From an uncultured Mucispirillum sp. (GTDB taxonomy: Bacteria; Chrysiogenota; Deferribacteres; Deferribacterales; Mucispirillaceae): a stretch of 64,000 nt of DNA. A model generated the notes under the pieces. That model ran no database searches, had not been told where the DNA came from, and saw only the letters and a program-made list of their open reading frames with translations. Both the position numbers and the translations under genes were made by a program. The stretch is taken from positions 62,001 to 126,000 of the forward strand of contig CALUZC010000001.1 in the NCBI GenBank assembly GCA_944325215.1, read 5' to 3'. Shown here piece by piece: positions 48,496-57,724 of the stretch; positions within the stretch are counted from its first letter, which is position 1; every line of letters starts with the position of its first letter.

Positions 48496-49268
48496 CAACT
48501 ATTTTAGAGTTTATTAAAAGTTATGTTAGTATTATTGATGTAATTGATGTAGCATTTATTAGTTATGTAATATACAGAATACTATTGTTACTTCGTGGTA
48601 CACGAGCTATATATATGCTTGTTACCATTATGATATTGTTATTAATCCTTAGTCTTTCTGATTTTCTTGGTTTGAGAGTTACAGGCTGGGTTTTAAGTAA
48701 TATGTCTGGTTATTTATTTCTTGCTTTAATAATAATTTTTCAACCAGAATTAAGGCGTGCTTTGGCGTTTATAGGTGAATCAAAGTTTTTTGAACGTTCT
48801 GTATCATTAAATTCTCAAATAGTAGATGAATTAGTTAGAACTGCAACTATTTTAGCAAACAGGCAGTTAGGTGCATTAATTATTATTCAGCGTAATACGG
48901 ATATTTCTCACTATGTTACATTGGGGCAAAAAATAGATTCTGTTGTTAGTAAGGATTTGCTGTTAAGTATTTTTATTCCATATTCACCACTTCATGATGG
49001 AGCTGTGTTGCTAGAGGGAACAAGATTAACATATGCTGGCTGTATATTACCACTTACAAAAAGAGAAGATATTGCCCAACAATATGGGACAAGGCATAGG
49101 GCAGCTATTGGTATTACAGAAGAAACAGATGCTGTTGCAATAGTTGTCAGTGAAGAAAGAGGGGAGATTTCTGTAACAGTTGGTGGAAAAATAATTCCTA
49201 ACCTTGATGCTAATACATTAAAAGAAACTCTTGCTGAAATAATAAAAATTAAAAAAGTGGAAGATTAA
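48492..49268 (+). CDS. cdaA: Diadenylate cyclase CdaA
   Basis: Synthesises cyclic di-AMP from ATP at the membrane. The 258-aa protein has three N-terminal membrane helices (to about residue 75) and a DAC domain with the 'HDGAVLLEG' and 'GTRHRAAIGITEETDA' signatures near residues 164 and 198, which hold the catalytic Asp and Arg-His-Arg. Directly followed by cdaR and glmM in the conserved cdaA-cdaR-glmM order, which links the messenger to wall precursor synthesis. Confidence 0.95.
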   Translation: MTTILEFIKSYVSIIDVIDVAFISYVIYRILLLLRGTRAIYMLVTIMILLLILSLSDFLGLRVTGWVLSNMSGYLFLALIIIFQPELRRALAFIGESKFFERSVSLNSQIVDELVRTATILANRQLGALIIIQRNTDISHYVTLGQKIDSVVSKDLLLSIFIPYSPLHDGAVLLEGTRLTYAGCILPLTKREDIAQQYGTRHRAAIGITEETDAVAIVVSEERGEISVTVGGKIIPNLDANTLKETLAEIIKIKKVED

Positions 49269-49269
49269 A

Positions 49270-50172
49270 ATGTTAAATAATAAAACATTATTAAAAATCG
49301 TTAGTGTTTTAATTGCACTTGGAATGTGGCTGGTAGTAGTTGCAGGGCATGAAGAAATGAAAGAAATGACAGTGCCTGTAAAACTTATTAATGTTCCCAA
49401 AGATTATATTGCAATGTCTGATTATACAAATGTAACTATTACTATCAAAGGTGCGGCAAGACTTTTACAAGGGTTAGAAAATTCTGATGTTTTATTAAAT
49501 ATTGATGTTGCCTCATTTCCTGAAGGCCATTCCATTAGAAAAATTCTTCCAGCAGACTTTAAGACGCCATTAAGAATGGAAGTAGTAGATGTTAAACCTA
49601 ATTCGTTGATTGTAACAATAGATAAACTAGCATCTAAAGAAGTGCGAGTATTGCCATCTGTTATTGGTGATGTTGATAGTGGGTATGAAGTAGAAAATAT
49701 TACTTTAAAACCAAATACAGCTGTTATTACAGGGGCATCAAGTGTTGTGTCCCATTTGGAAAATATTTCTACAATGCAAATTAATTTATCTGATAGAAGT
49801 GAAAACTTTGCATTAAATGTTTCTATGAAAGAGTATGATGGTATAACTAAAATAGAGCCAGACATGGTGGAAGTTCGTGTTAAATTAAAAGAAAAGCTTG
49901 TTGAACAGGATTTTAATAATGTTCCAGTAGAATGTATGAATTTAAAAAGTAATCTTCATGTTGTAAATACTCCATCACTTGATTTTGTAAAAGTTCGTGG
50001 AAGAGAAGATGTTATAGATACATTCTTAGATAAGGTTACTTTTGTAACAGACTGTTCACATATTAATTCAGCAGGAACATATACAGGTTCTGTTGCATAT
50101 AAAACAAATTTAATTGTAGATATATTAGAGTTAACACCACAAAAAATAAATTTAGAGATAAAAGAAAGATGA
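49270..50172 (+). CDS. cdaR: YbbR-domain regulator CdaR
   Basis: A 300-aa protein with one N-terminal membrane helix ('IVSVLIALGMWLVVVAG') and extracytoplasmic YbbR repeats; repeat cores such as 'VPVKLINVPKDYIA', 'VRVLPSVIGDVDSGYEVENI' and 'NVPVECMNLKSN' are visible. CdaR binds CdaA and modulates its activity in Firmicutes. One base separates it from cdaA and its stop overlaps glmM by four. Confidence 0.88.
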   Translation: MLNNKTLLKIVSVLIALGMWLVVVAGHEEMKEMTVPVKLINVPKDYIAMSDYTNVTITIKGAARLLQGLENSDVLLNIDVASFPEGHSIRKILPADFKTPLRMEVVDVKPNSLIVTIDKLASKEVRVLPSVIGDVDSGYEVENITLKPNTAVITGASSVVSHLENISTMQINLSDRSENFALNVSMKEYDGITKIEPDMVEVRVKLKEKLVEQDFNNVPVECMNLKSNLHVVNTPSLDFVKVRGREDVIDTFLDKVTFVTDCSHINSAGTYTGSVAYKTNLIVDILELTPQKINLEIKER

Positions 50173-51515
50173 GAAAATATTTTGGAACAGATGGCGTTCG
50201 TGGAAGGGCGAATATTGAACCATTAACAGCAGATTTTGCATTAAAGCTTGGCAGGGCAGCTGCAGGTTTATTTAAAAATAATGATACACATGGTAAAATT
50301 ATTATAGGAAAGGATACTAGATTATCCTGCTATATGTTTGAAAATGCGTTAGTTTCTGGCATATGTTCTGCAGGTATTGATGCGGTTATGGTAGGTGTTA
50401 TCCCTACTCCAGCAATTGCATTTTTAACGAAATCTATTAGGGCAGATGCAGGTGTAGTTATAAGTGCTTCACATAATCCTTATTATGATAATGGTATTAA
50501 ATTTTTTAACTCACAAGGTTATAAGCTGCCAGACATTACAGAACATGAAATAGAAAGAATGATAGAAAATAATGAACCGGCATTAGATCCAGATTCTATT
50601 GGTAAGGCATACAGAATAGAAGGTATTGGCAGATATGTAGAATTTGTAAAAAATACTTTTCCTAAAAATATAGATTTAAAAGGATTAAAAATAGTTCTAG
50701 ATTGTGCTAATGGTGCATCATACAAAGCAGCACCTTTAGCATTAAGAGAATTAGGTGCAGAACTAATATTACTTAATGTTGAACCAAATGGTATGAATAT
50801 TAATGACAACTGTGGTGCAGTTCACCCAGAAAATATGGCGAAGGCTGTTGTTGAATATAAGGCTGATGTGGGAATATCATTTGATGGTGATGCTGACAGG
50901 GTTGTATTTTCAGATGAACATGGTAACATTATAGATGGCGATAAAATTATGGGAATATGTGCCATAGATATGATGGAAAATGGTGTGCTGCATAATAATA
51001 CTATTGTTGCAACAGTTATGAGTAATTTAGGGTTTGAATACTCTATGAATAAAAAAGGTATATCTTTAATACGTTCTCAAGTTGGTGATAGATATGTTAT
51101 GGAAGATATGGTTAAAAATAACTGTAATCTTGGTGGAGAACAGTCAGGACATTTAATATTTTCTGATTTTAATACTACAGGTGATGGCTTAATTAGTGCT
51201 ATGCAGGTGCTTGCTTTAATGGTAAAAAAAGGTAAAGGACTTTTTGAGCTTTGTAATTTTATTGAAACATACCCACAAGTATTAAAAAATGTTATGGTGG
51301 AAAAGAAAGTTCCACTTGAAGAATTAGAAAAAACAAATAAATTAATAAAAACAGTTGAAAATGAATTAGGCTCTTCTGGCAGGCTTTTAGTGAGATATTC
51401 TGGAACAGAAAATAAACTAAGAGTTATGCTTGAAGGTAAAGATGAAAAACTTATATCAGATTATGCAGATAGTATTGCAGAACTGGCTGTTAAAGAAATA
51501 AAGGAAAAAATATGA
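50169..51515 (+). CDS. glmM: Phosphoglucosamine mutase
   Basis: Converts glucosamine-6-phosphate to glucosamine-1-phosphate on the way to UDP-GlcNAc. The 448-aa product has 'YFGTDGVRGRAN' at the N-terminus, the phosphoserine loop 'VISASHNPYYDNGIKFF' near residue 100, the metal loop 'SFDGDADRV' near residue 240 and 'VRYSGTENKLRVM' at the end. It overlaps cdaR and pdxJ by four bases each (ATGA), so the run is translationally coupled. Confidence 0.96.
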   Translation: MRKYFGTDGVRGRANIEPLTADFALKLGRAAAGLFKNNDTHGKIIIGKDTRLSCYMFENALVSGICSAGIDAVMVGVIPTPAIAFLTKSIRADAGVVISASHNPYYDNGIKFFNSQGYKLPDITEHEIERMIENNEPALDPDSIGKAYRIEGIGRYVEFVKNTFPKNIDLKGLKIVLDCANGASYKAAPLALRELGAELILLNVEPNGMNINDNCGAVHPENMAKAVVEYKADVGISFDGDADRVVFSDEHGNIIDGDKIMGICAIDMMENGVLHNNTIVATVMSNLGFEYSMNKKGISLIRSQVGDRYVMEDMVKNNCNLGGEQSGHLIFSDFNTTGDGLISAMQVLALMVKKGKGLFELCNFIETYPQVLKNVMVEKKVPLEELEKTNKLIKTVENELGSSGRLLVRYSGTENKLRVMLEGKDEKLISDYADSIAELAVKEIKEKI

Positions 51516-52225
51516 TTAAACTTGGTGTAAATATTGACCATGTTGCCACACTTCGTCAGGCAAGAATGGGAGCTGAACCAGATGTATTAGAGGCTGCTTT
51601 AATTGTAGAAAAAGCAGGGGCAGATGGGATTACTGTTCATTTACGGGAAGATAGGCGGCATATACAAGACAGTGATGTATATAATATTAAAAAACATATA
51701 TCACTTCCTTTAAATCTTGAAATGGCATGTAGTGATGATATTGTTAATATCGCTTGTGATATAATTCCTAACACCTGCACTATAGTGCCAGAAAAAAGAA
51801 TGGAAATAACTACAGAGGGTGGGTTAGATGCTGCAGGGCAGTATAGCACTGTTGCAAAAGTTGTAGAAAGACTGCAAAATAAAGGTATTAAAGTAAGCCT
51901 TTTTATAGAGCCTGATAACAGTCAAATAGATGCAGCTAAGCAAATGGGTGCAGAATTTATTGAAATCCACACAGGGCTTTATGCAAATACAGAAGGTGAA
52001 AAACAACTTCAGGAATTAGAAAGAATAAAAAATGCAGCAAATTATGCACATGGTATTGGTCTTATTGTAAATGCAGGACATGGGTTAAATTATACAAATA
52101 CTCAAAAAATGGCTGAAGTAGAGCATATGCATGAATTTAATATAGGACATTCTATTATTTCAAAAGCTGTATTTACTGGTCTTTATGAAGCTGTTGTAGA
52201 AATGAAAAAAATAGTAAGAAGATAG
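51512..52225 (+). CDS. pdxJ: Pyridoxine 5'-phosphate synthase
   Basis: The last ring-closing step of DXP-dependent vitamin B6 synthesis. 'KLGVNIDHVATLRQAR' opens the 237-aa TIM barrel, with 'GITVHLREDRRHIQDSDV' near residue 42, 'CTIVPEKR' near 90, and 'VNAGHGLNYTN' near residue 190. pdxJ followed by acpS is a frequent bacterial pairing. Confidence 0.96.
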   Translation: MIKLGVNIDHVATLRQARMGAEPDVLEAALIVEKAGADGITVHLREDRRHIQDSDVYNIKKHISLPLNLEMACSDDIVNIACDIIPNTCTIVPEKRMEITTEGGLDAAGQYSTVAKVVERLQNKGIKVSLFIEPDNSQIDAAKQMGAEFIEIHTGLYANTEGEKQLQELERIKNAANYAHGIGLIVNAGHGLNYTNTQKMAEVEHMHEFNIGHSIISKAVFTGLYEAVVEMKKIVRR

Positions 52226-52227
52226 AT

Positions 52228-52581
52228 ATGTTGGGCTGTGATATTATTGAAATAGACAGAATTGCAAAGACTATTGATAAGTTTGGATATAGTTTTTTAC
52301 GCCATATACTTTCAGAAAGTGAAATAGCACTTTATAATCAGAAGGGTAAAAAGGCAGAGTTTGCTGCAGGCAGGTTTGCTGCAAAAGAGGCTGTTTCTAA
52401 AGCACTAGGCACAGGTATTGGCAGAGGACATTCTTTTGTTGATATAGAAATAATGCCTGATGATTTAGGTAAACCACAAGTTTTTTTACATGGAGAAAAA
52501 GCAAATAATATAGAGATATCAATATCTCATTCTAAGTATAATGCTATAGCAGTTTGCATAATCAAAGAGGATAAAGAATGA
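52228..52581 (+). CDS. acpS: Holo-[acyl-carrier-protein] synthase
   Basis: Attaches 4'-phosphopantetheine to acyl carrier protein. 117 aa, with 'LGCDIIEIDRIAKTI' carrying the metal-binding Asp at the N-terminus and 'FAAGRFAAKEAVSKALGTGIG' near residue 45 with the catalytic Glu. 'EISISHSKYNAIAV' is the usual C-terminal strand. It overlaps kdsB by four bases. Confidence 0.94.
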   Translation: MLGCDIIEIDRIAKTIDKFGYSFLRHILSESEIALYNQKGKKAEFAAGRFAAKEAVSKALGTGIGRGHSFVDIEIMPDDLGKPQVFLHGEKANNIEISISHSKYNAIAVCIIKEDKE

Positions 52582-53309
52582 GTGCAGTAATAATACCAGC
52601 TAGATATGGTTCTACACGATTTCCAGGTAAAGTATTAGCAGATATTGATGGCAAACCAATGATTGTGCGTGTAGCAGAACAGGCAGTTCAAACTAATTGT
52701 GATAAAGTAATTGTTGTTACAGATAAAGAGCAGGTTTATAAAGTTTGTGAGAATTTAGAAAAAGTTACTGTAATGATGAGCCCTGAAAATTTATCTACAG
52801 GAACGGACAGGGTTGCATTTGCTGCTAAAAGTATTGATGATGATATAATTATTAATGTTCAAGGTGATGAGCCGTTTATTCCGCCTGCATTAATTAATGA
52901 ATTAATAGATGGTCTACAAAATGATAAATCATTAAAAATGATTACGGCTTGTGTTCCTTTTGGAGATATAAATAATTCAGAAAATCCGTCGGCTGTTAAA
53001 GTAATTCTTGATGAAAGTGATTTTGCTGTTTATTTTTCAAGATATCCTATTCCATACAATAGGGATAATATAGAAGATATTGTTAGATACCGTCATATTG
53101 GTATATATGGTTTTAGGCGTGATTATTTATTTGAATTTGCAACACAGGAAAGAACATTTTTAGAAAGATGTGAAAATTTAGAACAATTAAGAGCAATAGA
53201 AAAAGGTGTTAAAATAAAGGTTATTAAAACTGATTATAATCCTTTATCTGTTGATACGTATGAAGATTTACAGAATATATTAAAAATATTAGAAATGAGG
53301 AAAAATTAA
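52578..53309 (+). CDS. kdsB: 3-deoxy-manno-octulosonate cytidylyltransferase
   Basis: KdsB activates Kdo with CTP to CMP-Kdo for lipid A-core synthesis. 243 aa; 'VIIPARYGSTRFPGKVLADIDG' split around the nucleotide-binding loop, 'NVQGDEPFIPPALI' near residue 94 and 'YFSRYPIPYNRD' near residue 151 identify it. The CTP it uses is made by pyrG, which starts two bases downstream, and the Kdo pathway enzyme kdsD follows pyrG. Confidence 0.95.
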   Translation: MSAVIIPARYGSTRFPGKVLADIDGKPMIVRVAEQAVQTNCDKVIVVTDKEQVYKVCENLEKVTVMMSPENLSTGTDRVAFAAKSIDDDIIINVQGDEPFIPPALINELIDGLQNDKSLKMITACVPFGDINNSENPSAVKVILDESDFAVYFSRYPIPYNRDNIEDIVRYRHIGIYGFRRDYLFEFATQERTFLERCENLEQLRAIEKGVKIKVIKTDYNPLSVDTYEDLQNILKILEMRKN

Positions 53310-53310
53310 T

Positions 53311-54939
53311 ATGGCTAAGTATATATTTGTAACAGGTGGTGTATTATCATCATTAGGTAAAGGGATTACTGCAGCATCGCTTGGTGCATTACTTGAGTCG
53401 CGTGGTTATAAAGTTGCTTTAAGAAAATTTGACCCTTATTTAAATTATGGTCCTGGAACAATGAGCCCTTTACAGCATGGAGAAATATTTGTTACTGCAG
53501 ATGGTTGTGAAGGTGATTTAGATTTAGGTCATTATGAACGTTTTACAACTACTAATACTGACGAATTTTCTGATATTACTTCTGGTAAAATATACTATAC
53601 AGTAATTGAGAGAGAACGTCGTGGAGAATATCTAGGAGCAACTGTTCAGGTTATACCACATATTACTGATGAAATAAAAAAATGTATTTCAGCAGGTGCA
53701 GAAGACTATGATATTGTGATTACAGAAATTGGCGGCACTGTTGGTGATATAGAAGGGCTTCCATTTTTAGAAGCAATTAGGCAAATGAAATTTGATACTG
53801 ATGAAAATGATGTATTATTTTTACATGTTACATTAGTTCCATATATTAAAAGTGCAGGGGAATTAAAAACGAAACCAACTCAACATTCTGTAAGGCAGTT
53901 ACAGGAAATAGGTATCAGCCCTGATATTTTAGTGTGTAGAAGTGAGTATCCATTAAGTGAGAGCGTTAGAAATAAACTTGCACTTTTTTGCAATGTAGAA
54001 AAATCATCAGTTATTAACTGTATGGACGCAGCAACAATATATCAAGTTCCTATTATTTTAAATGAAGAAGGGCTTGATAGTGAGGTTATAAAAAAGCTTA
54101 ATTTAGAAGAAAGGGAATATGATTTATCTTTATGGCAGGATATTGTTCGTAGAATCAAGCAGCCAAAAGACAGCGTTACGATTGCTGTTGTAGGTAAATA
54201 TTTGGAAACTAAAGATGCATATTTAAGTTTAACAGAAGCATTGTTACATGGTGCTGTGGCAAATTATTTAAAAGCAGATATAAAATGGATTGATGCAGAA
54301 CTTTTAGAAAATAGAATGGCAAATGAATATTTAAATAATGTTGACGGTATTTTAATTCCTGCAGGATTTGGTGAGCGTGGTATGGAAGGCAAAATATCAG
54401 CAGTTAATTTTGCAAGAACGAAAGATATTCCTTTTTTTGGAATTTCTATGGGTTTACAGGCATCTGTAATAGAGTATGCTCGTAATGTTTTAAAATTAGA
54501 AGATGCAAAAAGTGCGGAAATGTCAAAACCTGCTGGCAGTAAAAATTTAGTTATTGATTATAAGCACGATGAACATTATAATGAAGAGATGGGTGCATCA
54601 ATGCGTCTTGGTTCTTATACTACATCATTACTTACTGGCAGCTTGGCTAAAGAAATATATAAGAATGAGGATACTATAACTGAAAGACACAGACACAGGC
54701 TTGAAATTAATAATGAATACAGGCAGCTTTTAGAATCAGCAGGAATGGTTATATCAGGTAACAATAATGATAGTGGATTTGCTGATATTATTGAACTTCA
54801 ATCACACAGGTGGTATATTGCTACTCAATTTTGTCCTGAATTTCAATCAAAACCATTTAACCCACACCCTTTATTTAATGCATTTATACAAGCTGCATAT
54901 AAATTTAAGCAGGATAGAAACAATATAGAAAAAGAATAA
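53311..54939 (+). CDS. pyrG: CTP synthase with degenerate glutaminase domain
   Basis: Makes CTP from UTP, ATP and a nitrogen donor. The synthetase domain (about residues 1-270) is recognisable: 'VTGGVLSSLGKGITAASLG', 'GTMSPLQHGEIFVT', 'EIGGTVGDIEGLPF'. The glutaminase domain keeps its fold ('GFGERGMEGKI', 'ERHRHRLEINN'), but the nucleophile elbow reads 'GISMGLQ' with Ser379 (TCT, 54445) in place of the catalytic Cys, and the dyad reads 'QFCPEF' with Cys508 (TGT, 54832) in place of His; Glu510 remains. Glutamine hydrolysis should be lost and ammonia used directly; this is inferred from known CTP synthase chemistry. Length (542 aa) is normal. It lies between kdsB and kdsD. Confidence 0.93.
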   Translation: MAKYIFVTGGVLSSLGKGITAASLGALLESRGYKVALRKFDPYLNYGPGTMSPLQHGEIFVTADGCEGDLDLGHYERFTTTNTDEFSDITSGKIYYTVIERERRGEYLGATVQVIPHITDEIKKCISAGAEDYDIVITEIGGTVGDIEGLPFLEAIRQMKFDTDENDVLFLHVTLVPYIKSAGELKTKPTQHSVRQLQEIGISPDILVCRSEYPLSESVRNKLALFCNVEKSSVINCMDAATIYQVPIILNEEGLDSEVIKKLNLEEREYDLSLWQDIVRRIKQPKDSVTIAVVGKYLETKDAYLSLTEALLHGAVANYLKADIKWIDAELLENRMANEYLNNVDGILIPAGFGERGMEGKISAVNFARTKDIPFFGISMGLQASVIEYARNVLKLEDAKSAEMSKPAGSKNLVIDYKHDEHYNEEMGASMRLGSYTTSLLTGSLAKEIYKNEDTITERHRHRLEINNEYRQLLESAGMVISGNNNDSGFADIIELQSHRWYIATQFCPEFQSKPFNPHPLFNAFIQAAYKFKQDRNNIEKE

Positions 54940-54956
54940 TGTTGCAGGTATAGCTT

Positions 54957-55928
54957 ATGGATAGAAAAACTATTATAAAAAATGGTAAACAAACATTTGA
55001 AATAGAAATAGATGCAATGAAAAAAGCAATGAACAGTCTTGGTGAAAGTTTTGCTGAAGCAGTGGAGATTATTCTTGGCTGCAAAGGCAGAGTGGTTGTT
55101 ATTGGTATGGGTAAGTCTGGCTTGATTGGTAAAAAAATAGCAGCAACTCTTGCAAGCACTGGCACACCAGCTTTTTTTATGCATCCTGCAGAAGGAATGC
55201 ATGGTGATTTGGGTATGCTTGTTAAAGGTGATGTTATCATAGGTATTTCAAACAGTGGTGAAACTGAAGAAATGAAAGTTTTACTGCCTTTAATTAAGCG
55301 ACTAGGTTCTAAACTTATATCTATTGTAGGCAGAGCAGATTCAACATTAGGCAGGGAAAGTGATTGTATTTTAGATGCATCTATTGATAAGGAAGCCTGC
55401 CCCTTAAATTTAGCACCAACAGCAAGTACAACTGTAGCTTTAGCAATAGGTGATGCATTAGCTGTTGCCTTAGTTGAGTGCAGGGGTTTTAAGGCAGAAG
55501 ATTTTGCTATGTTTCACCCATCAGGCTCTTTAGGTAAACGTTTGCTTACAACAGTAGATGATATTATGCACAAAGGTTCTGAAGTTCCTGTTATTAATGA
55601 GAATGATATAGTAGAAAAAGCAGTTGAAGAAATTAATAATAAAAAATTTGGCTGCACTGCTGTTATTAATGATAATAAAGAACTTGTGGGCATTATTACA
55701 GATGGAGATTTAAGAAGAGCAATTACAAAATATAGTGTAATAAACAGCTTAAAAGTATCAGAAATTATGACTTGTAATCCAAAAATGATAAAGAAAAATG
55801 AGCTGGCAGCAAAAGCTCTACATATTATGGAAGAATTTAAAATTTCATCTCTTTTTATTATTGATGAAAATAAAACACCAGAAGGAATTATTCATTTTCA
55901 AGATTTATTACAATACGGTTTAGTGTAG
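54957..55928 (+). CDS. kdsD: Arabinose-5-phosphate isomerase
   Basis: Converts ribulose-5-phosphate to arabinose-5-phosphate, the first step of Kdo synthesis. The 323-aa product has a SIS domain ('GMGKSGLIGKKIAATLASTG', 'HPAEGMHGDLGM', 'ISNSGETEEM') and two C-terminal CBS domains (from about residue 205, 'IMHKGSEVPVINENDIVEKA'). KdsD, lptC, lptA and lptB in a row form the conserved LPS synthesis-and-export block. Confidence 0.94.
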   Translation: MDRKTIIKNGKQTFEIEIDAMKKAMNSLGESFAEAVEIILGCKGRVVVIGMGKSGLIGKKIAATLASTGTPAFFMHPAEGMHGDLGMLVKGDVIIGISNSGETEEMKVLLPLIKRLGSKLISIVGRADSTLGRESDCILDASIDKEACPLNLAPTASTTVALAIGDALAVALVECRGFKAEDFAMFHPSGSLGKRLLTTVDDIMHKGSEVPVINENDIVEKAVEEINNKKFGCTAVINDNKELVGIITDGDLRRAITKYSVINSLKVSEIMTCNPKMIKKNELAAKALHIMEEFKISSLFIIDENKTPEGIIHFQDLLQYGLV

Positions 55929-55931
55929 TGT

Positions 55932-56495
55932 ATGTTACGTTTTTTAAATAAAAAAAGAATTATAAATATATTTATAGCACTATCTATTTTAATATTTTTA
56001 ATTGCAATATTTGTAATAATTTTACGTGATAATGATAATATGGTTACATATAAATCAGAACTTTTAGAAAATATTGTTAATTTGGAAAATATAGATTTAT
56101 TATATCTTATTGATAATGATACATATGTACTACTAAAATCAAAATCAGGTAGTGCTAATATAGTAAGTTATAATTTTAATCTTAAAGACTTAAATATAAA
56201 ATATAAAGGTATAGAATATTCAATAGATGCCTTTGCAGATAAAGGTTCTTACATTTCTCAAAGATTTATTAAAGCATATGATAATATAACTGGTTCTATG
56301 GATAATATGTCTTTTTATACAGGGAAAAATGGGATACTGGAATATGATTATAAAGAAGGAAAAGGTCATATTGTTAATAATGTGTTTGTATCACAAGGTC
56401 CTAATTCAATATCTTCAGATTCTGTTATTTTTGATGTAAATAATAACTATATTTTTTTTAAAGATAATGTTACAGTAACATATGTACCAGAATAA
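55932..56495 (+). CDS. lptC: LPS export system protein LptC
   Basis: The 187-aa protein has one N-terminal membrane helix ('NIFIALSILIFLIAIFVII') and a periplasmic beta-jellyroll of LptC type with weak sequence conservation ('FYTGKNGILEYDYKEGKGHI', 'DSVIFDVNNNYIFFKDNV'). Identification rests on this topology and on its exact place between kdsD and lptA. It would pass LPS from the LptB2FG complex to LptA. Confidence 0.85.
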   Translation: MLRFLNKKRIINIFIALSILIFLIAIFVIILRDNDNMVTYKSELLENIVNLENIDLLYLIDNDTYVLLKSKSGSANIVSYNFNLKDLNIKYKGIEYSIDAFADKGSYISQRFIKAYDNITGSMDNMSFYTGKNGILEYDYKEGKGHIVNNVFVSQGPNSISSDSVIFDVNNNYIFFKDNVTVTYVPE

Positions 56496-56516
56496 TATTA
56501 GGAGTATAAACTGCAA

Positions 56517-57005
56517 ATGATATGTATTAGTAGATATAAAGCATTAATATTTTTAATTTTAATTTTTTTTCCAATACTTCTTGGTGCAAAAAAAAATACA
56601 CCATCTTCCCCTGTTAAAGTGCAGGCTGATGAAATGCGTTACTTTGGAACTGAAAGAAAATCAACTTTTCATGGCAATGTTGTTGCTGTAAGTGATAATT
56701 ATACATTAACGGCTGATGATGTTACTGTTTTTTTAGATAAGACTAATGAAATATCAAAAATAAAATGTGTTGGTAATGTAAATTTTAGAAGTGAAGATAT
56801 TATTTCCATTTCTAAACGGGCAGATTTAGACCAGAAAAAGAAGATAGCAGTGATTACTGGCAATGTAAAAGTATGGCAGGGTGAAAATTATCTTGAAGGT
56901 GAAAAAGTTTTTATATATTATGAAGAAGAACGTATAGTTGTGGATAAAGGCACAGATAAACGTGTAACAATAATATTTAAACCAACAGATGAGGGCAAAA
57001 AATAG
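56517..57005 (+). CDS. lptA: LPS transport periplasmic protein LptA
   Basis: A 162-aa protein with a signal peptide (to about 'ILLGA') and an OstA/LptA jellyroll: '[21 protein letters not shown]' and '[19 protein letters not shown]' are the classical repeats, followed by '[20 protein letters not shown]'. It bridges the periplasm to the outer-membrane LptD. TTAGGAG lies upstream of the ATG with long spacing. The stop TAG overlaps the lptB GTG. Confidence 0.92.
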   Translation: MICISRYKALIFLILIFFPILLGAKKNTPSSPVKVQADEMRYFGTERKSTFHGNVVAVSDNYTLTADDVTVFLDKTNEISKIKCVGNVNFRSEDIISISKRADLDQKKKIAVITGNVKVWQGENYLEGEKVFIYYEEERIVVDKGTDKRVTIIFKPTDEGKK

Positions 57006-57724
57006 TGGCTTTAGAAGTTTTGGATTTAAAAAAATCATTTAAAAAAAGAACAGTTGTAAATGGTGTTTCTTTAAATGTTTCTAAAGGTGAAATAGTAGGA
57101 CTTTTAGGCCCTAATGGTGCAGGTAAAAGCACATCTTTTTATATGATAGTAGGGCTTTTAAAACCAGAAAATGGTAAAATATTATTAGATGGTGAAGATA
57201 TAACACATATGCCTATGCATAAAAGATGCCGTGCAGGTATAGGCTATCTTCCTCAAGAAGCATCTGTTTTTAGGAAAATGACTGTGTATGATAATATTAT
57301 GTCTGCTTTAGAATTTACTTTTGATGATGTAAAAATAAGAAAAGAAAGAGTGCAGATATTGATTGATGAATTTCATTTAAACCATGTAGTTAAAAGTTTT
57401 GGATATGCACTATCTGGCGGAGAAAGAAGAAGAGTTGAGATTGCCAGATGCCTTGCTACAGAGCCTGATTTTATTTTATTAGATGAGCCTTTTGCAGGTA
57501 TTGATCCAATATCTGTTGCAGATATTCAAGAAATGGTTCATTCATTAAAAGATAGGGGAATTGGTGTTTTGATTACAGACCACAATGTGAGAGATACATT
57601 GAAAATAACTGACAGAGGCTATATTATAACAGAAGGAAGAGTTTTAACACAAGGTTCACCTGAAGAAATTCTTGCAAATAAAGACGTTAGAGAAAAATAT
57701 TTAGGAAAAGGGTTTTCTATTTAA
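57005..57724 (+). CDS. lptB: LPS export ABC transporter ATPase LptB
   Basis: The 239-aa ATPase drives LPS extraction. Walker A '[18 protein letters not shown]' near residue 37, signature '[17 protein letters not shown]' near 138, Walker B '[19 protein letters not shown]'. '[20 protein letters not shown]' (core '[12 protein letters not shown]') is LptB-specific. The start is GTG at 57005, overlapping the lptA stop by one base. rpoN begins at its stop codon. Confidence 0.96.
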   Translation: MALEVLDLKKSFKKRTVVNGVSLNVSKGEIVGLLGPNGAGKSTSFYMIVGLLKPENGKILLDGEDITHMPMHKRCRAGIGYLPQEASVFRKMTVYDNIMSALEFTFDDVKIRKERVQILIDEFHLNHVVKSFGYALSGGERRRVEIARCLATEPDFILLDEPFAGIDPISVADIQEMVHSLKDRGIGVLITDHNVRDTLKITDRGYIITEGRVLTQGSPEEILANKDVREKYLGKGFSI

